A stretch of DNA of 64,000 bases. It comes from Gynuella sunshinyii YC6258 (GTDB taxonomy: Bacteria > Pseudomonadota > Gammaproteobacteria > Pseudomonadales > Natronospirillaceae). Location of the stretch: assembly GCF_000940805.1 (NCBI RefSeq), contig NZ_CP007142.1:5060593-5124592 (forward strand), written 5' to 3'. The translations under genes were made by a program, and so were the position numbers. The notes under the pieces were generated by a model. The model did not search any database. It saw only the letters and a list, made by a program, of their open reading frames with translations, and was not told the DNA's origin. This document shows, piece after piece, positions 36,910-46,900 of this stretch. Numbering within the stretch: position 1 is the first letter of the stretch; each line of letters starts with the position of its first letter.

Positions 36910-38739
36910 ATGACTGGAACAGAAGCAATTATCAGAAAACCCATTGATCATGATAACCATATTGTTCCTTCTCTGGATGGAGCAGATGTCAACACCGTTG
37001 TCGAAGCACTATGTTACCGGGCAATACATAACTGCAAGCAAACTGCGTTTGTCCACCTGACCGATGGTGAAGACAATGAAATCTTAATTACCTACGAAAC
37101 CTTATGGGGTAAAGCCAGAAGTATTGCCCACCTGTTGCAACCGTATGAGCCCGAGGGCAAACGGGTGCTAATGCTGTTTGAAACCGGTATCCAATATGTA
37201 GCCGCATTATTCGGTATTTTTCTGTCAAGAGCCGTGGCTGTTCCATCATTTCCACCGGTAGGTTCCAGAGCATTGGATCGACTGCATTCGATTATTAAAG
37301 ATGCCCAACCGGAAATTATTCTGGTGAACAAAACCATGTCCCGTTATCGCGACAGAGTACTCGCAGAAAAGACCGACAGCGACGCCAGCGATCACTGCCC
37401 TGTCTGGATTGAGGTGGATGATCTGGATCTGCAAACCCCCAGGATCACCCTCGACTCAGATTGTTTTCCCAAGCCCGAAGATCTGGCATTGATTCAATAT
37501 ACTTCTGGATCAACTTCAGATCCAAAAGGGGTACTACTCACCCACGCCAACTTATTCAGCAACTGCCGGACTGCCAGCATATGGATGGGTGGCCGACGTC
37601 ATCGCATAGGGTGCAGTTGGTTACCTCCCTATCATGATATGGGACTGATGGGCGGGATACTCCAACCGGTTTATGAAGGTTTCAAAACAGTACTGCTATC
37701 ACCCGGACATTTTGTCCAACGACCGTTGCGATGGCTACAGGCTATCAGTCGTTTTAATGCCACAATCACCATCGCACCAAACTTTGCCTTTGATCTATGT
37801 GTGGAGTCCATCAGCGAAGACGAACGTTCCCAGCTGAATCTAACTTCACTGGAGGATATATATTGCGGTGCCGAGCCTATTCGCAAAGCCACACTCGACC
37901 GATTTAACGACTATTTTTCACCGGTTGGTTTCCATTCCACGGCTTTCGGTCCGTGTTATGGCATGGCCGAATCCACCGTGTTCGTTTCGGGCAAACCCCG
38001 AGGTACGGAACCACTGAGCATTCGGGTCAATCAATCAGCATTAACCGAAGGACACCTGCTCCTCGCGGACAATAATGCAACTCAAGCAATATCTTTGGTC
38101 AGCAGCGGGCGAGCCGCCACTGACCATATCATTATGATTGTCGATCCGGACACTGGACATCCGGTGACGGAAGCCAGGATCGGAGAAATTTGGGTACAGG
38201 GAACCAATGTCGGTGCCGGTTATTGGCAGCGTGCCAACAGTACAGCCACCTTTGGTGCGAGTATCGAAGGAATCGCAGGCACTTTCTTACGCACAGGTGA
38301 TCTGGGGGCAATAATGGGCGGAGAGCTGTTTGTGACTGGACGCCTGAAAGACCTGATTATCATTGCCGGACGTAACCATTATCCGCAGGACCTGGAACTC
38401 TCAGCGCAATCGGCCGATCCGCGTATCCGCAATAACGGAGTCGTGGCATTCAGCATTGAACAGCCTGATCGTGGAGAAGTTCTGGCGCTGGCAGTGGAAA
38501 TACAACGCAGCGAAAAATGCAGTCAGGCACAGCTGGAAGAGATCCATCGGGCAATCACTGCCATTCTGGTGCGCCATCACGGTATATCACCAGAAGAGAT
38601 TCATTTTTGTCCGATGGGAACCATTCCTTTTACCACCAGCGGCAAACCACAGCGACAAGCAACCAAGCGCAGTTTTATCGAGGGTTCACTTCGTCCCTAT
38701 GCCGTCAGTGACAAATCCAACCGTCCAATCAATCAATAA
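36910..38739 (+). CDS. Fatty acyl-AMP ligase (FAAL)
   Basis: 609 residues from ATG 36910 (AAGGA directly upstream; a TTG at 36886 would add eight residues). It is an ANL-superfamily adenylating enzyme of the FAAL branch. The P-loop YTSGSTSDPKGVLLTH, the FAAL-typical WLPPYHDMGLMGGILQPVY, CYGMAESTVFVSG and the hinge region RTGDLGAIMGGELFVTGRLK followed by DLIIIAGRNHYPQDLE are all visible. FAALs activate a fatty acid as acyl-AMP and pass it to an ACP instead of CoA. It is the first gene of the cluster, 18 bp before the desaturase fusion, and would load the ACP at 40735. Confidence 0.93.
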   Translation: MTGTEAIIRKPIDHDNHIVPSLDGADVNTVVEALCYRAIHNCKQTAFVHLTDGEDNEILITYETLWGKARSIAHLLQPYEPEGKRVLMLFETGIQYVAALFGIFLSRAVAVPSFPPVGSRALDRLHSIIKDAQPEIILVNKTMSRYRDRVLAEKTDSDASDHCPVWIEVDDLDLQTPRITLDSDCFPKPEDLALIQYTSGSTSDPKGVLLTHANLFSNCRTASIWMGGRRHRIGCSWLPPYHDMGLMGGILQPVYEGFKTVLLSPGHFVQRPLRWLQAISRFNATITIAPNFAFDLCVESISEDERSQLNLTSLEDIYCGAEPIRKATLDRFNDYFSPVGFHSTAFGPCYGMAESTVFVSGKPRGTEPLSIRVNQSALTEGHLLLADNNATQAISLVSSGRAATDHIIMIVDPDTGHPVTEARIGEIWVQGTNVGAGYWQRANSTATFGASIEGIAGTFLRTGDLGAIMGGELFVTGRLKDLIIIAGRNHYPQDLELSAQSADPRIRNNGVVAFSIEQPDRGEVLALAVEIQRSEKCSQAQLEEIHRAITAILVRHHGISPEEIHFCPMGTIPFTTSGKPQRQATKRSFIEGSLRPYAVSDKSNRPINQ

Positions 38740-38757
38740 ACCACCATAGAGGGAACA

Positions 38758-40608
38758 ATGATGGATATGACAATCACCGCCAATGACCAGACCGGTATTC
38801 GTGAACGGCAACTCGCCTGGATCACTGTCGGTACCCCAACGATAGGCACCCTTATCGCACTTGGACTTGCCTGGTATGAAGGTATTGGCGCTCTTGAAAT
38901 CGGCCTGCTGTGTGGCATGTATTTATTGACAGCCCTGGGTGTTGAAGTAGGTTTACACCGTTTTTTCTCTCACCGTGCATTCAAAGCCGGGCCTGGTGTT
39001 ACCGCTTTTTTTGCTATCGCCGGTTCGATGGCTGCGCAAGGGCCGATATTGTTCTGGGCCGCAACCCATCGCCAACATCATTCATTTACAGATAAAGAAG
39101 GCGACCCCCACTCTCCCTGCCTTGAAGGCAACGGTTTTATTGCCCGCCTGAAGGGTTGGTGGCATGCCCATGTCGGATGGCTATTTACCGTTAAACGGAA
39201 AAACTGGAGCCAGTTTGTACCGGATCTGTTCAGTGACCGGACCATAGTCAAACTCAATCAATATTATTTTCTGTGGGTACTCTTGGGCCTGCTGATTCCA
39301 ACAGCCATTGGAGCTGCGATTGACCAATCCTACCACGGTGCTCTGGCAGGTCTTCTGTGGGGTGGGTTTGTCCGGATTTTTCTGGTGGACAACGCCACCT
39401 GGTGTGTCAACTCGATGGCCCATCGCTTCGGTCGTCGTCCGAATACCACCCGTGACAACAGCCGCAACCTGTTCTGGCTGGCCATTCCAACCGTCGGTGG
39501 TGGTTGGCACAACAACCATCATGCCTATCCGGCACTGGCTTACACTGGACTGAAGCCCTGGCAAATAGATATCGGTGGTCGATTCATTGATCTGTTGGGT
39601 ATATTTGGCCTGGTTTGGGATATCCGCAAGCCAGAAAAAAAATCTCCCGAAAACACTCTCGACGGAACCCCCGACATTATCGAAACCGCAGCACCAGAAG
39701 GCATCAGTCATCTGGATCCTCCTGCAGCAAGATTAAAAGCAGCCATCGCTCTGGCGGTCATGCTGATCCCTCTGGCCGGATTTCTGGAAGCCATACGACT
39801 ACTGCTTAGCGGACAATTAGGATCCATCGACCTGACGCTGTTTCTGGTGTTTTATGCGATACAAATGTTCGGGGTTTCGATGGGTTTTCACCGTTATCTG
39901 GCTCACCGGGCCTTTAAGACCAGTCGCACCTTTCGTGCGCTACTACTCATTGCTGGCTCAATGGCGGCCCAGGGGCCAATTCTGTTCTGGGTCACCACTC
40001 ATCGGCGTCATCACCGTTACAGCGACCATCCGGGCGATCCGCATTCCCCGAATCTGCTCGGACAAACCCGCTGGCAACGACTCAAAGGACTCTGGTACGC
40101 CCACATGCCATGGATGCTCGCTCCGGACATGACCAGCTGGAGTGTTTACGCCAAAGATGTGCTTCGCGACCGGTCTCTGTTTTTCTTTAATCAAACCTAT
40201 CTGTTGTGGGTACTGGCCGGCGTTGCCATTCCGGCGGCCATCGGCGGCTGGGTCACTGAAAGCTGGGCAGGTGCCTGGTCCGGTTTTATTTGCGGTGGCC
40301 TGGCGAGAATGTTTCTGGCCAATCAGTTTGCCTGGGCGGTTGGTTCCATTTGTCATCGTTATGGCAGTCAACCCTTTGACAACAATGATCACAGCACCAA
40401 CAACTGGACCGTCGCCACACTCACTTTTGGTGAAGGATTACAAAACAACCATCACGCATTTCCTGCCTGGTATCGTCACGGAGTGCACTGGTATGAACCG
40501 GATTTGTCCGGTTGGGTATTAACGCTACTGGGAAAAATGGGCGTGGTGTGGGATTTACGCTCTCCCTCCAGGGCGGCCATCGAAAAAGCCCGTCAAAAAA
40601 CCAACTAA
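38758..40608 (+). CDS. Tandem fused fatty-acid desaturase (two stearoyl-desaturase-like domains)
   Basis: 616 residues made of two homologous acyl-lipid/acyl-CoA delta-9-type desaturase domains (about 15-290 and 325-602) joined by an acidic linker. Domain 1 has all iron-ligand boxes: HRFFSH (67-72), HRQHH (104-108), NSMAH (218-222), HNNHH (251-255). Domain 2 has HRYLAH (378-383) and HRRHH (415-419), but the NxxxH ligand reads GSICH (529-533) and the third box reads QNNHH (562-566). MAAQGPILFW is repeated in both, so the fusion came from duplication or joining of close paralogues. Related polyyne clusters have two separate desaturase genes here. Inference: successive dehydrogenations of an ACP-bound chain. 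Confidence 0.92.
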   Translation: MMDMTITANDQTGIRERQLAWITVGTPTIGTLIALGLAWYEGIGALEIGLLCGMYLLTALGVEVGLHRFFSHRAFKAGPGVTAFFAIAGSMAAQGPILFWAATHRQHHSFTDKEGDPHSPCLEGNGFIARLKGWWHAHVGWLFTVKRKNWSQFVPDLFSDRTIVKLNQYYFLWVLLGLLIPTAIGAAIDQSYHGALAGLLWGGFVRIFLVDNATWCVNSMAHRFGRRPNTTRDNSRNLFWLAIPTVGGGWHNNHHAYPALAYTGLKPWQIDIGGRFIDLLGIFGLVWDIRKPEKKSPENTLDGTPDIIETAAPEGISHLDPPAARLKAAIALAVMLIPLAGFLEAIRLLLSGQLGSIDLTLFLVFYAIQMFGVSMGFHRYLAHRAFKTSRTFRALLLIAGSMAAQGPILFWVTTHRRHHRYSDHPGDPHSPNLLGQTRWQRLKGLWYAHMPWMLAPDMTSWSVYAKDVLRDRSLFFFNQTYLLWVLAGVAIPAAIGGWVTESWAGAWSGFICGGLARMFLANQFAWAVGSICHRYGSQPFDNNDHSTNNWTVATLTFGEGLQNNHHAFPAWYRHGVHWYEPDLSGWVLTLLGKMGVVWDLRSPSRAAIEKARQKTN

Positions 40609-40633
40609 CAAGCAAACGGGAAGGAACGAGCCT

Positions 40634-40738
40634 ATGAATGAAAATGGGCACGGGTTTCAGTGCCATGTTGTCATGACAATCAAAGGCTTACAGGAAGTGT
40701 TTATTAATCATCAAAACAGTAAGGAGAACATCCTATGA
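40634..40738 (+). CDS. 34-residue ORF coupled to the ACP gene
   Basis: ATG 40634 to TGA 40738, with AAGGA eight bases upstream of the start. Its stop overlaps the ACP start as ATGA, the classic coupling arrangement. The peptide (begins MNENGHGFQCHVVM) resembles nothing I know and may be a leader that sets ACP translation rather than a functional protein. Confidence 0.45.
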   Translation: MNENGHGFQCHVVMTIKGLQEVFINHQNSKENIL

Positions 40739-41055
40739 CAAGTCTCGTGACCACTCTGCTGAATAAACTGAGTTTTGCGGAAACCAAACAGGAAAACCTG
40801 GTCATTAACGAAACCTCCATTAAAGACTGGCTGATTCAGCGTATGGCCAAAATGAAAAAGATCGCACCTGCTGAAGTGGATACCGCCCGAACGTTTGAAG
40901 AATACGGGCTGGACTCTATTGTTGCCGTCAGAGTTGTCGGGGATCTGGAAAAATTTATCGATCAACGGCTCTCTCCAGCACTGTTGTTTGAATATCAAAG
41001 TATAGATGAGCTGTCACGTTATCTTGCTAATGAACTGAATACTCAGGAAGCCTGA
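40735..41055 (+). CDS. Acyl carrier protein
   Basis: 106 residues. The carrier domain (about 25-102) has the phosphopantetheine attachment motif EYGLDSIVAV with Ser61, followed by LSPALLFEYQSIDELSRYLA, which matches PKS/FAAL-associated carriers rather than the housekeeping AcpP. The N-terminal 25 residues are an extra, variable segment. It lies between two desaturase genes and is the probable carrier on which the fatty chain is desaturated, loaded by the FAAL. GGAG (AAGGAGAAC) precedes the ATG. Confidence 0.93.
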   Translation: MTSLVTTLLNKLSFAETKQENLVINETSIKDWLIQRMAKMKKIAPAEVDTARTFEEYGLDSIVAVRVVGDLEKFIDQRLSPALLFEYQSIDELSRYLANELNTQEA

Positions 41056-41074
41056 TCAGACAGGAGGAATACTC

Positions 41075-43090
41075 ATGACAAAGTTACACATACCCACCAA
41101 AGAATCCGTTGAATTCAGGCAACTGATTGACAACATGAAAAAACTGGATGGCGTCAAACTGGCGGACGCTATTCCCAAAGATCTCTATCAACCCAGGTTA
41201 TGGCGTGGAATGCTCAGTTTTGCCACGAACTATATATTGTATTTTTCAGCTCTGGTCGCTATCGCCTATGCACCGCACTGGTCGTTATATCTGCCGTTGT
41301 TTCTGGTGGCCGGACTAGGCGGATGGGGGCTGTTTTGTGTCGCGCATGACTGTGGACACCACTCGTTTTCGAGATCCAAAAGACTGAATTATGCTATCGG
41401 CCATATCTCTCTGATTCCACTGCTCTATCCCTTTCATGGTTGGCGGCATATGCACAACATGCATCATGCAAACACCAACAGTTTTGAAATGGATACCGAC
41501 TGGCGACCGGTCATGCGGGTTCAATATGATCGAATGTCACTATGGGAAAAATTTGTTTATCACAGTACCCGTAGCTGGGCATTCTGGCTGGGCACCGTTA
41601 ACTACCAGCGCCACTCCGGCTTCCGGCCTTCCATGTTTGCCAAAATGGAAGCCCGCAATGAAGTGCGCCGCTCCATTCTGTTTAACGCAATCGTGGCAGC
41701 AATTGCATTTCCAACATTAATTTATTTCACCGGAATAAGCGGATTCTTTCTGTATTTTCTTGGTCCCTGGGTAGGCATACATGCCTGGTTCAGCCTGACA
41801 ACCATGATGCATCACATCAGCAACGAAACACCGTTTCTGACCAAAGATCATTGGACCATGAACGGCAGTCGGCTGTTATTGACGACGGATTATATGTATC
41901 CCCGCTGGCTATTGTTTCTGACCAATTACATTACCGTGCATACCGCTCACCATGTTGCCCCCATTATTCCGCACTACAACCTGATGAAAGCACAGAGTGC
42001 ACTCAAAGAGGCTTATCCTGACATGCTCAGAATCAAACCTCTGACAGTCAAAGATGTCTGGCATGTGATCCGTAACTGTCATTTGTACGACCCGGTCAGC
42101 GGTTACTACGAATCATTTGGACAGCACCAGAGTCACCCGGAAGCAGGCATAAATAAACCGCCGCAACAGGACAACAAAGCGACACTTACCCGGTTAACCA
42201 CCCCGGCACTGATCATTAAGGCTCTGTCGGTTATCTCACCGGTTCTGGCTGGGCGGAAAGCCACCGATATCTTTGCCAATACCCGTTCCCTGATTAAAAA
42301 ACCGCCGAAAGATGTACTGCCTCTGGGGGCGCAGCGATTTACCATCTCCGGCGTGCCGGGGATCAGTCACGGTTATGTCTGGGGTAAAGAAGGCAAAACC
42401 ATATTACTGGTACACGGTTGGGGTGCTAACAGTAGCAGTATGTACAGTTTTACCAGAGTACTGCGACAACGCGGATTTCGGGTCGCTGCCTTTGATGCCC
42501 CGGCCCACGGCATTTCTCCGGGAACGATGACAACGCTGACTGAATTTCAGAACGCCATCATGGCGGTTATTGCCACTTTGGGAAATGTCGTCGGCGTGGT
42601 CGCCCATTCTCTTGGCGGCATCGCCGCAACCGGAGCCATTGCCAAACTGCAACAGGAAAACCGCAGTTTACCGGCCATTCGTGCGCTGGCCCTGATCTCT
42701 GCTCCAGCGACGTTGCCTGCGGTTATTGATCGCTGGCAACGGCAAGCGGTGCCACTGTCGCCACCGGTTGCAGAAGTCATGCGAGCGGAACTCTGGCAGC
42801 GCAACGGAGTCCCGGTGGAACACTGGAATATCCCGGAACTGAGTCAGCGCATGAATACTGAAATTCTGCTCATGCATGACAAAAACGATACCACTGTACC
42901 TGTTTGCGAAGCGGAGGTGATTGGCAATCAAATACCGGATGTCGAACCGGAACTGACTCAGGGACTCGGACACATTCGCATCCTTGCAGACAATCATGTG
43001 CTGCAGCGGGTGGCCGGATTCATGGAACAGGTCTGTCAGGACGACACCGGTTTTGAGGCGGATGAACAGGTTCAGGTCAAAGCCTTATGA
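41075..43090 (+). CDS. Desaturase-hydrolase fusion (FAD2/acetylenase-type desaturase + alpha/beta hydrolase)
   Basis: 671 residues. Residues about 45-345 form a membrane desaturase of the FAD2/DesA type with boxes HDCGHH (91-96), HMHNMHH (125-131) and HTAHH (289-293); this branch includes delta-12 desaturases and plant acetylenases. Residues about 415-660 form an alpha/beta hydrolase: oxyanion region LLVHGWGANSSS, nucleophile Ser511 in VAHSLGG, Asp604 in LLMHDKNDTTVP and His632 in GLGHIRIL. Desaturase plus hydrolase/thioesterase fusions of this kind occur in bacterial polyyne clusters. The hydrolase half likely releases the product from the ACP. GGAGG precedes ATG 41075; its stop overlaps the rubredoxin start (ATGA). 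Confidence 0.92.
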   Translation: MTKLHIPTKESVEFRQLIDNMKKLDGVKLADAIPKDLYQPRLWRGMLSFATNYILYFSALVAIAYAPHWSLYLPLFLVAGLGGWGLFCVAHDCGHHSFSRSKRLNYAIGHISLIPLLYPFHGWRHMHNMHHANTNSFEMDTDWRPVMRVQYDRMSLWEKFVYHSTRSWAFWLGTVNYQRHSGFRPSMFAKMEARNEVRRSILFNAIVAAIAFPTLIYFTGISGFFLYFLGPWVGIHAWFSLTTMMHHISNETPFLTKDHWTMNGSRLLLTTDYMYPRWLLFLTNYITVHTAHHVAPIIPHYNLMKAQSALKEAYPDMLRIKPLTVKDVWHVIRNCHLYDPVSGYYESFGQHQSHPEAGINKPPQQDNKATLTRLTTPALIIKALSVISPVLAGRKATDIFANTRSLIKKPPKDVLPLGAQRFTISGVPGISHGYVWGKEGKTILLVHGWGANSSSMYSFTRVLRQRGFRVAAFDAPAHGISPGTMTTLTEFQNAIMAVIATLGNVVGVVAHSLGGIAATGAIAKLQQENRSLPAIRALALISAPATLPAVIDRWQRQAVPLSPPVAEVMRAELWQRNGVPVEHWNIPELSQRMNTEILLMHDKNDTTVPVCEAEVIGNQIPDVEPELTQGLGHIRILADNHVLQRVAGFMEQVCQDDTGFEADEQVQVKAL

Positions 43091-43278
43091 CGACAGCTGA
43101 ACAACAGCTATCCACCAAACGATGGATGTGTCTGGTATGTGGTTGGGTATACGATGAACAGGCTGGTGCCCCGGAAGACGGTATTGCTCCGGGTACTGCC
43201 TGGGAGGATATACCGGATGACTGGATGTGTCCGGAATGTGGCGTCACCAAGGATATGTTCCATATGGTTCGTATCTGA
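43087..43278 (+). CDS. Rubredoxin
   Basis: 63 residues, a single rubredoxin domain. The four iron-binding cysteines are in MCLVCGWVYD and MCPECGVTKDMF, with the usual acidic GAPEDGIAPGTAWEDIPDDW between them. Rubredoxins are one-electron carriers; in alkane and lipid desaturation systems they feed diiron oxygenases. Here the ATG overlaps the stop of the desaturase-hydrolase gene, so it almost certainly donates electrons to the cluster's desaturases. Confidence 0.96.
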   Translation: MTTAEQQLSTKRWMCLVCGWVYDEQAGAPEDGIAPGTAWEDIPDDWMCPECGVTKDMFHMVRI

Positions 43279-43295
43279 CGGCTGTGAACCGTTAA

Positions 43296-43317
43296 CCCGG
43301 CAATCGTTATTGCCGGG
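43296..43317. repeat. Perfect hairpin after the rubredoxin gene
   Basis: CCCGGCAAT / ATTGCCGGG around a CGTT loop (9-bp stem), 17 bases after the rubredoxin stop. No T-tract follows on the plus strand, so it may reduce rather than stop readthrough to marR. Confidence 0.6.
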
Positions 43318-43342
43318 AGATACTCATCAGTCATAACCCTAC

Positions 43343-43385
43343 CCTGTTAGGCGAATATGGCCAGCAGTATGGTGACCTGCTAGGC
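43343..43385. promoter_or_regulatory. Two CCTGYTAGGC repeats upstream of the marR-type gene
   Basis: CCTGTTAGGC at 43343-43352 and CCTGCTAGGC at 43376-43385, with centres 33 bp apart (about three helical turns), each with a CCT-N3-AGG palindromic core. They end 44 bases before the MarR-family start codon, a natural place for autoregulation. Assignment is inference. Confidence 0.4.
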
Positions 43386-43429
43386 TTAGGGGCATATCAG
43401 ACTTTTACGACGGGATTCAGGTTATTACC

Positions 43430-43888
43430 ATGAACGAAATACCAACATCCACTTTTGCTACCATCGCCAGAGATTGTCTGTGTCGAAAAGCGCGAATGGC
43501 GGATCGGATTATCACCCGCGCCTATGATGAAGCCCTGCGACCTTCCGGACTGAAAATTACCCAATTCACGTTACTGGTGGCAATTGGTTATGGTGAGCCG
43601 GGATCTATTTCAGAACTGGCAGACTGGCTGGCAATGGAACGGACAACCCTGACCCGAAACCTGAAACTGCTCGAAAAAGAAGAATTGATCGTAGCCGGTA
43701 CCGGCAGCCATCATAAATCCCGGGTATTTAAACTGACCGGAACCGGTCAGCAGAAAGTGAAACAGGCCTACCCCTTGTGGCGGGAAGCTCAGGCCAGGTA
43801 TCGAGAAAAACTCTGCGAAGACGGCTGGAACAACAGCCATGCGATACTGTCGCTGTTTATGGAACCTGAGCACGCAGTCACCCGCTAA
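43430..43888 (+). CDS. MarR-family transcriptional regulator
   Basis: 152 residues. The winged helix-turn-helix is at about 45-110: LKITQFTLLVAIGYGEPGSI, SELADWLAMERTTLTRNLKL, then LEKEELIVAG with the wing SHHKSRVFKLTGTGQ. N- and C-terminal helices for dimerisation flank it. MarR proteins often respond to small aromatic or lipophilic ligands, sometimes the product of the genes they control. It lies inside the cluster between the biosynthetic genes and the export genes, so control of one or both is likely. Cys16, Cys18 and Cys138 could make it redox-sensitive. Confidence 0.9.
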   Translation: MNEIPTSTFATIARDCLCRKARMADRIITRAYDEALRPSGLKITQFTLLVAIGYGEPGSISELADWLAMERTTLTRNLKLLEKEELIVAGTGSHHKSRVFKLTGTGQQKVKQAYPLWREAQARYREKLCEDGWNNSHAILSLFMEPEHAVTR

Positions 43889-43913
43889 CGGAACCATATT
43901 ACCGACAATGCAG

Positions 43914-43939
43914 ATGAGGGGGCCTTCGTGGCTTTTTTT
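43914..43939 (+). terminator. Weak intrinsic terminator after the marR-type gene
   Basis: GGGGGCC-TTCGT-GGCTTTTTTT: a short stem with G-T pairs and a strong T7 tract, 26 bases past the marR stop. Moderate support only. Confidence 0.45.
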
Positions 43940-43952
43940 AAAAATACTTATA

Positions 43953-43964
43953 GTGTATATACAC
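43953..43964. promoter_or_regulatory. Palindrome GTGTATATACAC before the RND gene
   Basis: A perfect 12-bp palindrome in an A+T-rich region, 22 bases upstream of the transporter ATG and likely within its core promoter. Candidate operator for the upstream MarR-type regulator. Confidence 0.5.
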
Positions 43965-43986
43965 AATTGAAAAGAGGAAGGATGTC

Positions 43987-46900
43987 ATGAATACCAAGTC
44001 CACTGGCTCAACATGGTTTTTCGAAGTCATTATCCGCTTTCGATGGTTAGTCATACTGCTCAGTATTGGAATGATTGCAGCCACCATCAGTTTTATTCCC
44101 CACCTGACCAAAGACACCTCCGCCGGGGCGTTTATCGCCCCGGACAATCCGGCACTGCTGTTCCGGGATCAGGTAAAAGAGCAGTTTGGGCTGGCCGACC
44201 CAATCGTGATCGGAGTCATCAATCAAAGCCAACAGGGTATCTTCAACCCTGAAACTCTGGCCCTGGTCTCCTGGCTGACGGAGCAGGTAAAGGGCATCGA
44301 TAATGTTGATCCCGAAAAAGTCATGAGCCTGGCAACCGAGTCCAATGTGGTCGGCACCGATACCGGTATGGAGGTGGACGAATTCCTGGCCACCCTGCCA
44401 ACGACACAGGCCGAGGCAGACAGTGTCCGCTCTGCAGTGAAAGACTTTCCGCTCTACAATGGCAGCCTGGTCGCCCGTGATGGTCTTGGAACCCTGATTG
44501 TGGTGGAGCTGGTGGACGAAAAAAAAGCACTGGCCACTTATGAAGCCATTCAGGATGTCATTGCCAAAGCCCCCAAAGGCCCGGACGATCAATTGCTGGT
44601 AGCCGGTGAGGGTGCCGTGGCCGGTTATCTGTCTACCTACATCGATCAGGATGCCAAGCGGTTGAATCCGCTGGCGGGTATTACCATTACTATCATTCTG
44701 TTCGTGGCCTTCCGGACGCTCAGAGCCACCCTGTTACCGAACCTGATCATTCTCGCCACCGCCGCCGTCACGCTGGGTGTCATGGCTGCCAGCCAGACGC
44801 CTTTTTATGTTATTACCAATGGACTGATTGTTTGCATGATAGGTATTGCCGTTGCCGACTCCATTCATGTTTTCAGCCAGTATTATGAAGAACGGGAAAA
44901 AACGCCGGATGCCAGTCAGCGGGAACTGACCATACGCACCATGAAGATCATGACCCGCCCGGTTACTCTGACAACCTTCACCACGGCCGCCGGTTTTCTG
45001 GCCCTGTACCCAACCACGGATATGCCTCCGATTCAGTCTTTTGGACTTTTTGGGGCTTTGGCAGTTCTGGCCGCCTGGTTGTTTACCATGACGCTGTTTC
45101 CTGCGGTGCTCAGCCTGCTGAAGCCGAGAAGAAGCCGTTCATTCAGTCAGAATGCAGCCACTGACGGCAGTGCCAGCCACCAATGGATGACCCGTTTTGG
45201 CCACCAGGTTCTTGGGCATCCCAAAACCGTACTGGGTATCGGTCTGCTCATTATCATTGTTGGCGGTATCGGTCTGAGCCGCGTCAAAGTGGAAGACCAG
45301 CGCATTGAAAACTTCAAACCCACCGAACCGCTCTATCAGGCCGACAAACAAATCAACCAGGTCATGGATGGCACGTACAACCTGGATGTCGTGGTCGAAG
45401 CCGCCGATCATGAAGGGCTTCATAATCCGCACTTCCTGGCCAAAATTGAAAAACTGCAGAACTATCTGACCTCACTGCCTCACGTCAACGGTGCCAACTC
45501 TGTGGTGGATTACATCAAACAGATGAACAAGGCCGTCAACGAAAACCGTCCGGAAACCTACACCATCCCCGACGATGACACATTGATTGCCCAACTGTTT
45601 CTGCTCTACTCCATCTCCGGCGACCCGACCGATTTCGAAGAGGAAATCAACAGCGATCACACCAAAGCACTGGTCAGGGCTTATCTGGATACCGACACAT
45701 TTGCCAACAACCGCAAGCTGATTCCAATGGTCGAACAGTACCTGAGCACTGAATTCAACGAACCAGGACTTACCGGTACCGTAACCGGCCTGATTAATGT
45801 TGATTATCACTGGATCAACGGCGTGGCCAGCAGTCATACCGGCAGCGTGATTGTCTCTGTGCTGGCGGTACTGGTCATGGCCTGTGTACTGTTTCGGTCG
45901 TTTGTCATCGGCTTGTTTGCGGTTATCCCGGTAGCCGTTTCCATTCTGCTGATATATGCCACGATGGGATTTGCCGGCATCTGGCTGGGAGTCGGAACCT
46001 CCATGTTTGCGGCCATTGCCATCGGCCTGGGTGTGGATTTCGCCATCCACACCATGGAACGTATCCGTGACCTGACCACCCGCAACGGCAATCAGAACCT
46101 GGGTGAAGTACTGCTGGAACTGTATCCGACCACCGGTCGGGCACTGTTTTTCAACCTTGCTGCCGTAGCATTGGGATTCAGCGTGCTGTGCAGCAGCGAC
46201 GTTCCGCCACTGGTGCGCTTCGGCCTGTTGGTGGCCATGGCCGTCTGTGCCGCGTTCCTGGCCAGCGTTACTCTGCTGCCAGCCCTGGTCATGGTACTCA
46301 AACCGCGAGCACTTTCTGGCCAGGCCAGCCATTCTGCCGGCCCCAAAGCCCGCGAAGCCATCGTCACCAGCATTATCATCGGCGTGATTGCCGTGGCATA
46401 TCTGACCCAGCAACATGCGTTTGCTACCGGAGCCCTGCCAGCAGGACTGGACATTATGAAGTCGGTGTCACAACGGGAAGAAGGGGATCAGATCACCCGT
46501 AATCTTGAGTTGGAACTGATAGACCGGCAGGGCCAGACCCGAACCCAACAGGTGAAAGCATTCAGGCGCTATTTCGGTGACGAAAAACGAACCGTGTTGT
46601 TTTACACCGCCCCGGCCAATTTACGCGGCACCGGATTTCTGACTTACGATTATCCGGACAGTCAGAAGGACGATGATCAATGGTTGTATCTGCCGGCACT
46701 CAGAAAAATCCGCCGGATTCCTGCCTCCAATCGCGGCGATTATTTTCTGGGAACCGACTTTACCTATGAAGAAATCAAAAGCGAAAATAAGGTTGAATTG
46801 AGCGACTACACCTTCACCACCACCGGTATGGAAACCATTGATGGTGTGGATTGCTACGTGATCGAAGGCACCCCGGTCAATAACAAAATTGCCAAGGAAC

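Noticed and set aside
45472-46416. A 314-codon open frame on the minus strand
   Set aside because: It is antisense to the RND permease, which has clear family motifs; composition rich in Gly/His/Gln is typical of shadow frames.
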